13,178 nt of DNA. Origin: Bacteroidales bacterium GP3 (lineage in GTDB: Bacteria > Bacteroidota > Bacteroidia > Bacteroidales > Muribaculaceae). The position numbers and the translations under genes are program-made. The stretch's first letter is position 1. Every line of letters starts with the position of its first letter. Positions 6,759 through 12,707 of this stretch are shown here, piece after piece. The notes under the pieces are model-generated. The model did no database searches. It was not told the DNA's origin and was given only the letters and a program-made list of their open reading frames with translations. The stretch spans positions 1-13,178 of the forward strand of contig DAAK01000152.1 in assembly GCA_001701075.1 (NCBI GenBank). Reading direction: 5' to 3'.

Positions 6759-7223
6759 TCAGAACTCAAGCTGTGATATTCTTCTTTGTCGTGCCATCTC
6801 TTCATGCTCTGCATCTCCCCAATTGGCAAAAGGATGTATGGAGATGCCTCCTCTCGGCATAAAAAGACCTTTCACTTCAATATAACGTGGATCCATCAGA
6901 TACCTGAGATCTTTCATGATGATATTTACACAATCTTCATGAAAATCTCCATGATTGCGGAAGGAAAAGAGATAGAGCTTCAGGCTCTTGCTCTCTACCA
7001 TACGGGTTCTTGGGATATAAGAAATCTTTATATGTCCGAAATCAGGCTGTCCTGTCTTTGGGCAGAGTGTTGTGAATTCAGGACAATCAAGACGCACTAC
7101 ATATTCATTTTCGGGATGCTTGTTCTCAAATGTCTCCAGCAACTGCGGAGCATAGTCAGTGGGATATTTTGTCCCCTGATTGCCGAGAAGCGTTACTCCC
7201 TCGAGTTCTTTATCGGTTCTCAT
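6759..7223 (-). CDS. queF: NADPH-dependent 7-cyano-7-deazaguanine (preQ0) reductase
   Basis: Reduces the preQ0 nitrile to preQ1, the base inserted into tRNA by Tgt. The 154 residues make this the short, unimodular type (B. subtilis QueF has 165). Nucleophile Cys54 is in TTLCPKTGQPD, with proton donor Asp61, the ESKS NADPH-binding motif at 77-80, and His95-Glu96 in NHGDFHE for substrate binding. The ATG at 7223 shares bases with the stop of the permease gene (ATGA), which indicates tight coupling; an in-frame ATG 15 nt upstream would only add an atypical MYDYI. It precedes queC by 1 nt. Confidence 0.95.
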   Translation of the reverse strand: MRTDKELEGVTLLGNQGTKYPTDYAPQLLETFENKHPENEYVVRLDCPEFTTLCPKTGQPDFGHIKISYIPRTRMVESKSLKLYLFSFRNHGDFHEDCVNIIMKDLRYLMDPRYIEVKGLFMPRGGISIHPFANWGDAEHEEMARQRRISQLEF

Positions 7224-8407
7224 AATATAATCATACAAAGTAAATGAGCCACGACTGCAGCTACAAGACCTCCTATAGTATGTGCCAGTATCGCCTTCGA
7301 TGTCAGATTGCGATATCCAAGTGAGTCAAGCATTGCTGTATGAGTGCTCAAATATCCACTCCAGCACATTCCGATTGCTGTAAATACACATATCGCATTT
7401 GCATCCACCCATCCTTCACTCATAAACTTCGGGACAAGACCAAGGGCAGCTCCTACTGCTCCAAGTGCGGTTATCGGGAAACCAATCAAATGAGGATCCT
7501 TAAATCCGAAAAGCCATTCAAACACTATGTTGATCTTTCCTACGAGTGTAGGGATAAGCTCAATACCTTGATATGCACTTCCATCATAACCATTAGGACC
7601 TGCCCCAAATGTGAGCATCATGACAAGGGTGGAAATCACAAGTACTCCTGGAATGATGGCGATACCTACCTCGACTCCACCTTTTCCGCCATCAAGGACT
7701 GCATTCAAGATCCTTGTGAAAAGCGACTCCTCCTTATTCTTTCCTTCCTTTTCTGTCTTCTTGATTTCTTCATACACCTCATCTACGGCTTCCATATCCC
7801 TGTAGTCGGGATGTGAACGAAGTATAAAATGCTGCATACACCGCGTTGAGACTATGCATCCCACAATGGCTCCTGCAAATCCTATCAGTGGCTCTACCAT
7901 ATATCCAAGGCTTACCATGTAGATGATGACCAGGAGTCCCATTCCAAATGCCGTGCCGAAATTCGTCAGAGATATAAACTGATAACGTTTGAAATATCTC
8001 GCAAAATTCTTATCCTTTGAAAGTGTGATTATTGCCGGATTATCTGAAAGGAATGTCATGACGCCTCCAAGCGATGCCACTCCCGGCAAATTGAAGATCG
8101 GCTTCATTATCGGTTGCAGTATCTTCTGTAGCATTGCTACTACTCCGAACTCCACAAGGATTCTGCCAAGTGCTCCTGTCAGCACACATACTGCCATCAG
8201 AAAGAAGCAGGTGTTAAGCAAAAGGTCGTGGGCAGTAGCCATCATGGTCTTCATCATCGGCGCCACACCCATCTTGTAACCTATAGCTCCAAAAATGACA
8301 AAGACCCACATCAGGCATACGATTCCTGACAGATAGGTTTTCTTGCCCGATTTCTTTTTTTCCGCAGGCTCAACTCCAGTCTCAATCTTTACATCAGATG
8401 ACTCCAT
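7220..8407 (-). CDS. Gate/nucleoside-recognition domain inner-membrane permease (YjiH-like)
   Basis: A 395-residue polytopic membrane protein. A charged cytoplasmic tail (1-24, Lys-rich) is followed by hydrophobic segments around 26-45, 60-82, 145-190, 245-268, 306-326, 336-352 and 372-394, and a charged loop (200-230, many Glu and Lys). The segment FLSDNPAIITLSKD (119-132) and the pattern of two repeated membrane halves fit the Gate (nucleoside-recognition, PF07670) family, which is shared by CNT nucleoside transporters, SpmA/SpmB and YjiH; identification rests on recalled family appearance. The substrate is unknown. Its stop overlaps the queF start, so a role in moving a queuosine precursor or another purine-like molecule is plausible by context only. 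No own promoter is evident; a 7-bp repeat lies in the leader. Confidence 0.78.
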   Translation of the reverse strand: MESSDVKIETGVEPAEKKKSGKKTYLSGIVCLMWVFVIFGAIGYKMGVAPMMKTMMATAHDLLLNTCFFLMAVCVLTGALGRILVEFGVVAMLQKILQPIMKPIFNLPGVASLGGVMTFLSDNPAIITLSKDKNFARYFKRYQFISLTNFGTAFGMGLLVIIYMVSLGYMVEPLIGFAGAIVGCIVSTRCMQHFILRSHPDYRDMEAVDEVYEEIKKTEKEGKNKEESLFTRILNAVLDGGKGGVEVGIAIIPGVLVISTLVMMLTFGAGPNGYDGSAYQGIELIPTLVGKINIVFEWLFGFKDPHLIGFPITALGAVGAALGLVPKFMSEGWVDANAICVFTAIGMCWSGYLSTHTAMLDSLGYRNLTSKAILAHTIGGLVAAVVAHLLCMIIL

Positions 8408-8442
8408 CTATTATCAATTTTATTTTGTTTCTAAACTTATTC

Positions 8443-8470
8443 CTTGACTCTTGGTTCTTGACTCTTAATT
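8443..8470 (-). repeat. 7-bp tandem repeat in the permease leader
   Basis: Four heptamers in register, plus strand: CTTGACT, CTTGGTT, CTTGACT, CTTAATT. It lies in the 73-nt spacer between the porin stop and the permease start, ending 35 nt before the ATG. The unit is close to that between queC and queD, both within this operon. Confidence 0.85.
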
Positions 8471-8480
8471 ACATGCTGAT

Positions 8481-9545
8481 TTATTTGAAATTCAGAAGAT
8501 TCATATGCCAAGTAATACCGACAGATCCATACATCGTATTTTTCTGCATCATATCTGCCGTATTATAGTTGTCACCTAACGATCCAAACGCAGCCGCATG
8601 CACTTTCAACAGATGCTTGCGGTTGTTGATCGGATACCATTCCGCAACGGCACCGGCAATGACAAGTTCTGTGCCTCTTGCCACTTCTGTCTTTTCTGTA
8701 AAATTCACTCCTCGGTTGCAATCATACGAAACCTTGGCTGTCAACTTCCACTTCGGATTTATATCCCACGCAAGTTCGCCCATGAATGTATTGTTCTTGA
8801 AGGCTCTGTTGTCAGGGTAAGTACGAGTCATCATGTCTAAGAGAACTGTGACCTTATTGTTAAACACCAACTTATTTCCTAAAGCAACATAGTTGCAGTA
8901 TTTGCCCTTCGTAAACTCCACTTCATTGACCGACCATATGGTCTCAAGACGGAAATGATCTGTAAGATTGTGACCGCCGCGCCACATTAAATTGTAGGAA
9001 TAAAGATTGCGCTCAGTCGAATTTGCGAATATACTCTGAGAAATCTGGAATGCAAGATGATCATTGGGAGTCACCTGATATCCGGCAGATACCCCATATT
9101 GATAGCAAGCCACATTAGTGACAAAAAGGTTTGGACACATCAAATTGATCGGTGCACGGTCATACTCGTATCCACCGATTAACACAACCTGCTTTCCTGC
9201 ACCCACATCAAATTTATCGTGCTTATAGCTAAGGTCAAGGATATCTGTCTGATCCCAGAATGTCTGGTCCTTGGGGGTGCGCGAGAAGCGCTGCCTCCAT
9301 GTGTATGTCAGTCCCTCTGTCAACTCTCCGTGAGCCTTAAGGGCAATATATTTACCGATAAATCCGGTCTGTGAGTTATCAACCTTATCCTTCTGATCTA
9401 CCAACTGCCAATCAAGCCTGGCATCAAGGTCAAGGGAAATCAGGTGATCCTCATCGGTTTTATGCTGCGAATCCTCTGCTGTCGCTGTAAAAGATGTTAG
9501 CGACACGGCCATCAAAGCGGCAGCAAATGATTTGTTCAGTTTCAT
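8481..9545 (-). CDS. Outer-membrane porin-like beta-barrel protein
   Basis: A 354-residue exported protein. The signal peptide is clear (MKLNKSFAAALMAVSL, likely cleavage after TATA at 23). The mature part has no hydrophobic helix but many alternating amphipathic stretches with aromatic residues, for example YIALKAHGELTEGLTYTWRQ (66-85), LTDHFRLETIWSVNE and WKLTAKVSYDC, ending in HMNLLNFK, as in phosphate-selective-porin-like barrels of Bacteroidetes. Three cysteines in the mature chain are unusual for a barrel. The specific substrate is not evident. As first gene behind the only consensus promoter of the operon, it likely supplies the outer-membrane step for the permease and que genes downstream. 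An alternative is an unrelated porin that merely shares the promoter. Confidence 0.75.
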   Translation of the reverse strand: MKLNKSFAAALMAVSLTSFTATAEDSQHKTDEDHLISLDLDARLDWQLVDQKDKVDNSQTGFIGKYIALKAHGELTEGLTYTWRQRFSRTPKDQTFWDQTDILDLSYKHDKFDVGAGKQVVLIGGYEYDRAPINLMCPNLFVTNVACYQYGVSAGYQVTPNDHLAFQISQSIFANSTERNLYSYNLMWRGGHNLTDHFRLETIWSVNEVEFTKGKYCNYVALGNKLVFNNKVTVLLDMMTRTYPDNRAFKNNTFMGELAWDINPKWKLTAKVSYDCNRGVNFTEKTEVARGTELVIAGAVAEWYPINNRKHLLKVHAAAFGSLGDNYNTADMMQKNTMYGSVGITWHMNLLNFK

Positions 9546-9552
9546 AATGCAA

Positions 9553-9581
9553 TCTATTTTTCATTGGGGTCTAAGACCTCA
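9553..9581 (-). promoter_or_regulatory. Small hairpin and A-rich tail in the porin-que operon leader
   Basis: On the minus strand GGTCT and AGACC form a 5-bp stem around one T (9578-9568). A wider pairing of TGAGG with CCCCA, with one A-C mismatch, leaves a 7-nt loop TCTTAGA and is followed by an A-rich tail ending in TAGA, whose AGA could pair with TCU of the loop. This layout loosely recalls a preQ1 class I riboswitch but is not a confident match. It lies between the promoter and the ATG. Confidence 0.25.
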
Positions 9582-9597
9582 TATGGTTTTCGTGTCA

Positions 9598-9629
9598 CAA
9601 AATTAGAAAAATTATCCTAATCCCACAAA
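9598..9629 (-). promoter_or_regulatory. Promoter of the porin-permease-queFCDE operon
   Basis: On the minus strand TTTG (9629-9626) and TAATTTTG (9605-9598) are 20 nt apart, a full match to the Bacteroidetes promoter consensus. The expected start site is near 9590-9593, giving a leader of about 45 nt before the porin ATG. No other good promoter was found on this strand down to queE. Confidence 0.85.
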
Positions 9630-9684
9630 TTTTATCGCCTTTTTTACCAATATTTCCCTCTCCCTTATCCTTCCCCCAGAAAAT

Positions 9685-9705
9685 CTGAAATCTGAAAACT
9701 GAAAA
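9685..9705 (+). repeat. 7-bp tandem repeat (CTGAAAA/CTGAAAT) upstream of the pepT promoter
   Basis: Three perfect heptamers, CTGAAAT, CTGAAAA, CTGAAAA, preceded by AAAT and followed by a decayed CTAATCT. The same unit as before rhaA and rhaD, but here it ends 11 nt before the -33 element, so it is not in the pepT mRNA leader. Divergent intergenic region 9546-9784. Confidence 0.82.
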
Positions 9706-9716
9706 CTAATCTACCA

Positions 9717-9748
9717 TTTGCATATCTCGCAAAAATGTATTAACTTTG
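9717..9748 (+). promoter_or_regulatory. Promoter of pepT and downstream genes
   Basis: TTTG (9717-9720) and TAACTTTG (9741-9748) are separated by 20 nt, a full consensus match with the same spacing as the other two promoters here. Transcription should start near 9754. It therefore excludes the TTG at 9746 as a pepT start and supports the ATG at 9785. Confidence 0.87.
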
Positions 9749-9784
9749 CGCGCAAAAATAGAACCGTTAACCATTTTCATCACC

Positions 9785-11002
9785 ATGACAGTAACCGATA
9801 GATTTTTAGAATTTATTAAATTCGATACTCAAAGCGACGAAGAGACCAACCTAACGCCTTCTACTCCAGGACAAATGACATTCGCTCGCCACCTTAAGAC
9901 TGTGGTTGAGGAAATGGGGCTTGAGGACATCACTCTTGACGACAACGGTTACCTTATGGCAACTCTCCCTGCCAACACCGACCGCAATATCCCCACAATA
10001 GGATTCATTGCTCATATGGACACCGCTCCCGACATGAGCGGCCGCCACGTCAATGCAAGGATTGTCGACAACTACGACGGTACTACTATCACCCTCAACG
10101 AGAATCTTCGCATCTATCTCAGCCCCGACGAATTCCCTGAGCTCCTCAACTATATCGGTCAGGATCTCATCGTCACAGACGGCACTACACTTCTTGGTGC
10201 CGACGACAAGGCCGGCATAGCAGAAATTCTTTCTGCTGTGGCTCGTCTGCAGGCTAATCCCGATGTGAAGCATGGAAAAATCCGCATTGCCTTCAATCCC
10301 GATGAAGAGATTGGCAAGGGTGCCCATAAGTTTGATGTGGAGCGGTTCGGCTGCGATTTCGCTTACACTATGGATGGTGGCGCTGTCGGCGAACTTGAAT
10401 ATGAAAACTTCAACGCAGCTTCTGCAAAAGTGACCATAAAAGGCCGCAATGTGCATCCTGGAACTGCTAAGCACAAGATGGTGAATTCTATCCGTGTCGC
10501 CAACCAGTTTATACAGATGCTGCCACGCTGGGAAACTCCTGAGCATACCGAAGGTTATGAAGGTTTCTACCACCTCATTGGTATCGAAGGTAGCGTGGAA
10601 GAGACAGTGCTGACATATATCATCCGCGACCACGACCGCGCACGCTTCGAGAGCCGCAAGCGCGAGATCGAGCATCTCTGCCGCAAGACTAATATGGAGC
10701 ATCCGGGAAGCTGCTCGGTTGAGATCAAAGACCAGTATTATAATATGAGGGAGAAGATTGAGCCCGTGATGCACATCATAGAGATTGCAGAAAAGGCTAT
10801 GCGCGATGCTGGCGTGACTCCTAAAGTGCAACCAATACGTGGCGGCACAGACGGCGCACAGCTCTCATTCAAGGGTCTCCCCTGCCCCAATATATTTGCC
10901 GGCGGGGAGAATATGCACGGTCGCTATGAGTTTGTATCGATCCAATCGATGGAAAAAGCTACCGACGTCATCTTCAATATCGCAAAGATCGTAGCCGAGT
11001 AA
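9785..11002 (+). CDS. pepT: Peptidase T (tripeptide aminopeptidase)
   Basis: Cytosolic M20-family zinc aminopeptidase releasing N-terminal residues from tripeptides. The 405 residues match the family (E. coli 408). The N-terminus TDRFLEFIKFDTQS and the PSTPGQ segment are typical. Zinc and catalytic residues: His77 and Asp79 in AHMDT, bridging Asp140 in GADDK, Glu174-Glu175 in NPDEEIG, Asp197 in TMDGG and His378 in GGENMHGRYE. The lid domain includes GRNVHPGTAK (220-229). The ATG at 9785 is chosen since a longer reading from 9746 would begin within the -7 box. It is separated from miaA by 18 nt in the same frame, so the two likely share a transcript. Confidence 0.96.
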   Translation: MTVTDRFLEFIKFDTQSDEETNLTPSTPGQMTFARHLKTVVEEMGLEDITLDDNGYLMATLPANTDRNIPTIGFIAHMDTAPDMSGRHVNARIVDNYDGTTITLNENLRIYLSPDEFPELLNYIGQDLIVTDGTTLLGADDKAGIAEILSAVARLQANPDVKHGKIRIAFNPDEEIGKGAHKFDVERFGCDFAYTMDGGAVGELEYENFNAASAKVTIKGRNVHPGTAKHKMVNSIRVANQFIQMLPRWETPEHTEGYEGFYHLIGIEGSVEETVLTYIIRDHDRARFESRKREIEHLCRKTNMEHPGSCSVEIKDQYYNMREKIEPVMHIIEIAEKAMRDAGVTPKVQPIRGGTDGAQLSFKGLPCPNIFAGGENMHGRYEFVSIQSMEKATDVIFNIAKIVAE

Positions 11003-11003
11003 T

Positions 11004-11020
11004 CGCAAAACGCAAATCGC
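11004..11020 (+). repeat. Short 7-bp repeat in the pepT-miaA spacer
   Basis: CGCAAAA, CGCAAAT, CGC: about 2.4 heptamers fill the entire spacer and abut the TTG start of miaA. The A/T alternation at the last base copies the CTGAAAA/CTGAAAT pattern of the larger tracts. Short enough that chance is possible. Confidence 0.55.
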
Positions 11021-11857
11021 TTGAAGAAACTAATAGTAGTCACTGGCCCTACAGCTTCCGGCAAGACCGACCTCGCCGTCAAACTCGCCCTTGAGCACGA
11101 CACCGAGATTATCTCTGCCGATTCACGTCAGATCTACAAAGGAATTCCTGTGGTCACCGCTGTTCCTGACCTTAGTCAGAGGATGGGGGTGACTCATCAT
11201 CTTATGGAGATGCTTCCACTCGATGCCTACTACTCGGCGGCAATGTTTGAGGAAGATGCTCTCCGCATCGCTTCCGATATTTGGAAAACCCGGGATGTAG
11301 CTATCGTCTGCGGGGGATCGATGATGTATGTCGATGCTCTTGTTCATGGAATAGATGAACTCCCTACAGTCCCTGACTCAATCCGACTTCCATTGATGGA
11401 TGAGTGGAAAAAGAATGGCGACGACTGGCTTCGCGATCGGCTTAAGGATCTTGACCCGCTATATTATTCCCAAGTGGATCTCGCTAATATGAAGCGAGTA
11501 TTTCATGCAGTTGAGATTTGCCTTGCCTCCGGCACTACCTACACTTCGCTCCGCACAGGAAAGAGAAAGAAGCGTGATTTTGAAATAGAAAAGACAGTCA
11601 TCGATCTTCCCCGCGAAGTGCTTTTCGACCGCATCAACCAAAGGGTGCTGAATATGGTGGAAAATGGCCTGGAGGAGGAGGCAAGAAGAGTTTACCCTCT
11701 ACGTCATCTCAATTCTCTTAACACTGTCGGTCTTAAGGAAATGTTCGCTTATTTCGACGGCAAGATGGATTTCGACACTGCCGTGGCCCGTATCCAAAAA
11801 AACACACGCGTATACGCAAAAAAACAACTCACATGGCTAAAAAAACAAATATACTGA
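11021..11857 (+). CDS. miaA: tRNA dimethylallyltransferase
   Basis: Transfers a dimethylallyl group to A37 of tRNAs reading UNN codons (i6A37). The 278 residues contain the P-loop GPTASGKT (9-16), the catalytic Asp34 in SADSRQIY, the YYSAAMFEEDA segment (70-80), GGSMMYVDALVHGID (98-112) and the C-terminal NTRVYAKKQLTW (261-272). The start is TTG at 11021: the frame upstream contains no ATG before the pepT stop, and the next in-frame ATG falls after the P-loop. The chain ends soon after QLTW, lacking the terminal acidic-to-WF stretch I would expect in relatives, and its last 25 nt overlap the following gene in another frame. Function is likely retained because the catalytic core is complete. 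Confidence 0.93.
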   Translation: MKKLIVVTGPTASGKTDLAVKLALEHDTEIISADSRQIYKGIPVVTAVPDLSQRMGVTHHLMEMLPLDAYYSAAMFEEDALRIASDIWKTRDVAIVCGGSMMYVDALVHGIDELPTVPDSIRLPLMDEWKKNGDDWLRDRLKDLDPLYYSQVDLANMKRVFHAVEICLASGTTYTSLRTGKRKKRDFEIEKTVIDLPREVLFDRINQRVLNMVENGLEEEARRVYPLRHLNSLNTVGLKEMFAYFDGKMDFDTAVARIQKNTRVYAKKQLTWLKKQIY

Positions 11858-12678
11858 AATATGTCTTGTCCTTATTGGCAGTGGGCTGCATCATATTTTT
11901 AGGATGCCGCTTTGCCCTTGCCAATGGGTCGGAAGACAATTCTGCCGTTAAAGAGAGACGCACCAAGGTCCGTACTCTCGACCTTTCAAATATCGAAAAA
12001 GTCGAAAAGTCAGAGGAAATACCCTCCATTATAAAGGAATACGAGGGATTCACTGTCGACTTTAATCCGGAAAACAAGACACCCAACTATGTGGCTTGGA
12101 TATTGGAAGGGAAAGAAATGGAAGGAACCGTTGGGCGAAACAATAAGTTCTGGACTGATTTTGATTTGGAGAACTGCCCGGACTCTCGCGACTACTCCCA
12201 TTCAGGCTACGACCGCGGCCATATGTGTCCGGCTGGCGAGCAGAAATGGAGCGAGACGGCGATGCACCATAGTTTTGTGATGGCCAACGTCTGCCCCCAG
12301 GATCACGACCTGAATTCTGGAGCTTGGAAAACCCTTGAGGACAAGGAACGAATCTGGGCTATTCGCGACTCTGCTATCGTGATAATCGCTGGCCCCATCT
12401 ACGACGAATCTGATACGGAAACAATCGGATATAATGAAGTCAGGGTACCCTCGGCATTTTTCAAGGTTCTCCTTGCCCCATACGCCAATCCAATCCGAGC
12501 CATCGGTTTCGTATATCCAAATATTAACTGCACAGGCAACATGGCATCCTACGCCGTCAGCGTCGACGATGTAGAGAAAATGACCGGCTTCGACTTCTTC
12601 TCATCCCTTCCCGACGACATCGAAGACGACATCGAATCCATCGTCTCCTTCAAATCCTGGAATTCACCCCGCAAATAA
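11833..12678 (+). CDS. Exported DNA/RNA non-specific endonuclease (NUC1/EndoG type)
   Basis: A 281-residue beta-beta-alpha metal nuclease that degrades nucleic acids outside the cytoplasm. Residues 8-30 form a signal sequence or membrane anchor; cysteines at 19 and 25 (FLGC) make a lipoprotein possible but the lipobox is weak. The catalytic motif DRGHM is at 127-131, with His130 as general base and Asn161 in DLNSGAW as metal ligand; the family pattern NVCPQ (152-156) and AGPIY (186-190) is present. It overlaps the miaA 3' end by 25 nt and precedes mnmE by 2 nt, so it is embedded in a housekeeping tRNA-modification run. A role in nutrient scavenging or extracellular DNA breakdown is inferred; no immunity gene is seen. 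Confidence 0.9.
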   Translation: MAKKTNILKYVLSLLAVGCIIFLGCRFALANGSEDNSAVKERRTKVRTLDLSNIEKVEKSEEIPSIIKEYEGFTVDFNPENKTPNYVAWILEGKEMEGTVGRNNKFWTDFDLENCPDSRDYSHSGYDRGHMCPAGEQKWSETAMHHSFVMANVCPQDHDLNSGAWKTLEDKERIWAIRDSAIVIIAGPIYDESDTETIGYNEVRVPSAFFKVLLAPYANPIRAIGFVYPNINCTGNMASYAVSVDDVEKMTGFDFFSSLPDDIEDDIESIVSFKSWNSPRK

Positions 12679-12680
12679 CG

Positions 12681-12707
12681 ATGACAACGATGACAACGAC
12701 GACAACT
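12681..12707 (+). repeat. 9-bp tandem repeat covering the mnmE start codon
   Basis: ATGACAACG, ATGACAACG, ACGACAACT in register. Because the unit is 9 bp it keeps the reading frame and duplicates the start codon. It is the only tract in the window that lies within coding sequence. Confidence 0.85.

Noticed and set aside
6758..6829. N-terminal extension of QueC overlapping queF
   Set aside because: The added residues have no counterpart in QueC, and the ATG at 6757 follows the queF stop by 1 nt.
8432..8439. TAAGTTTA on the minus strand as a -7 element for the permease gene
   Set aside because: The last base is off consensus and there is no TTTG about 20 nt upstream, so an internal promoter is not supported.
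9746..9784. Longer N-terminus of PepT from a TTG at 9746
   Set aside because: It lies in the -7 element, and the family's normal N-terminus starts at the ATG at 9785.
9851..10831. Open frame of 326 codons on the minus strand opposite pepT
   Set aside because: It lies wholly inside pepT, has no recognisable domain, and reflects the codon bias of the real gene on the other strand.
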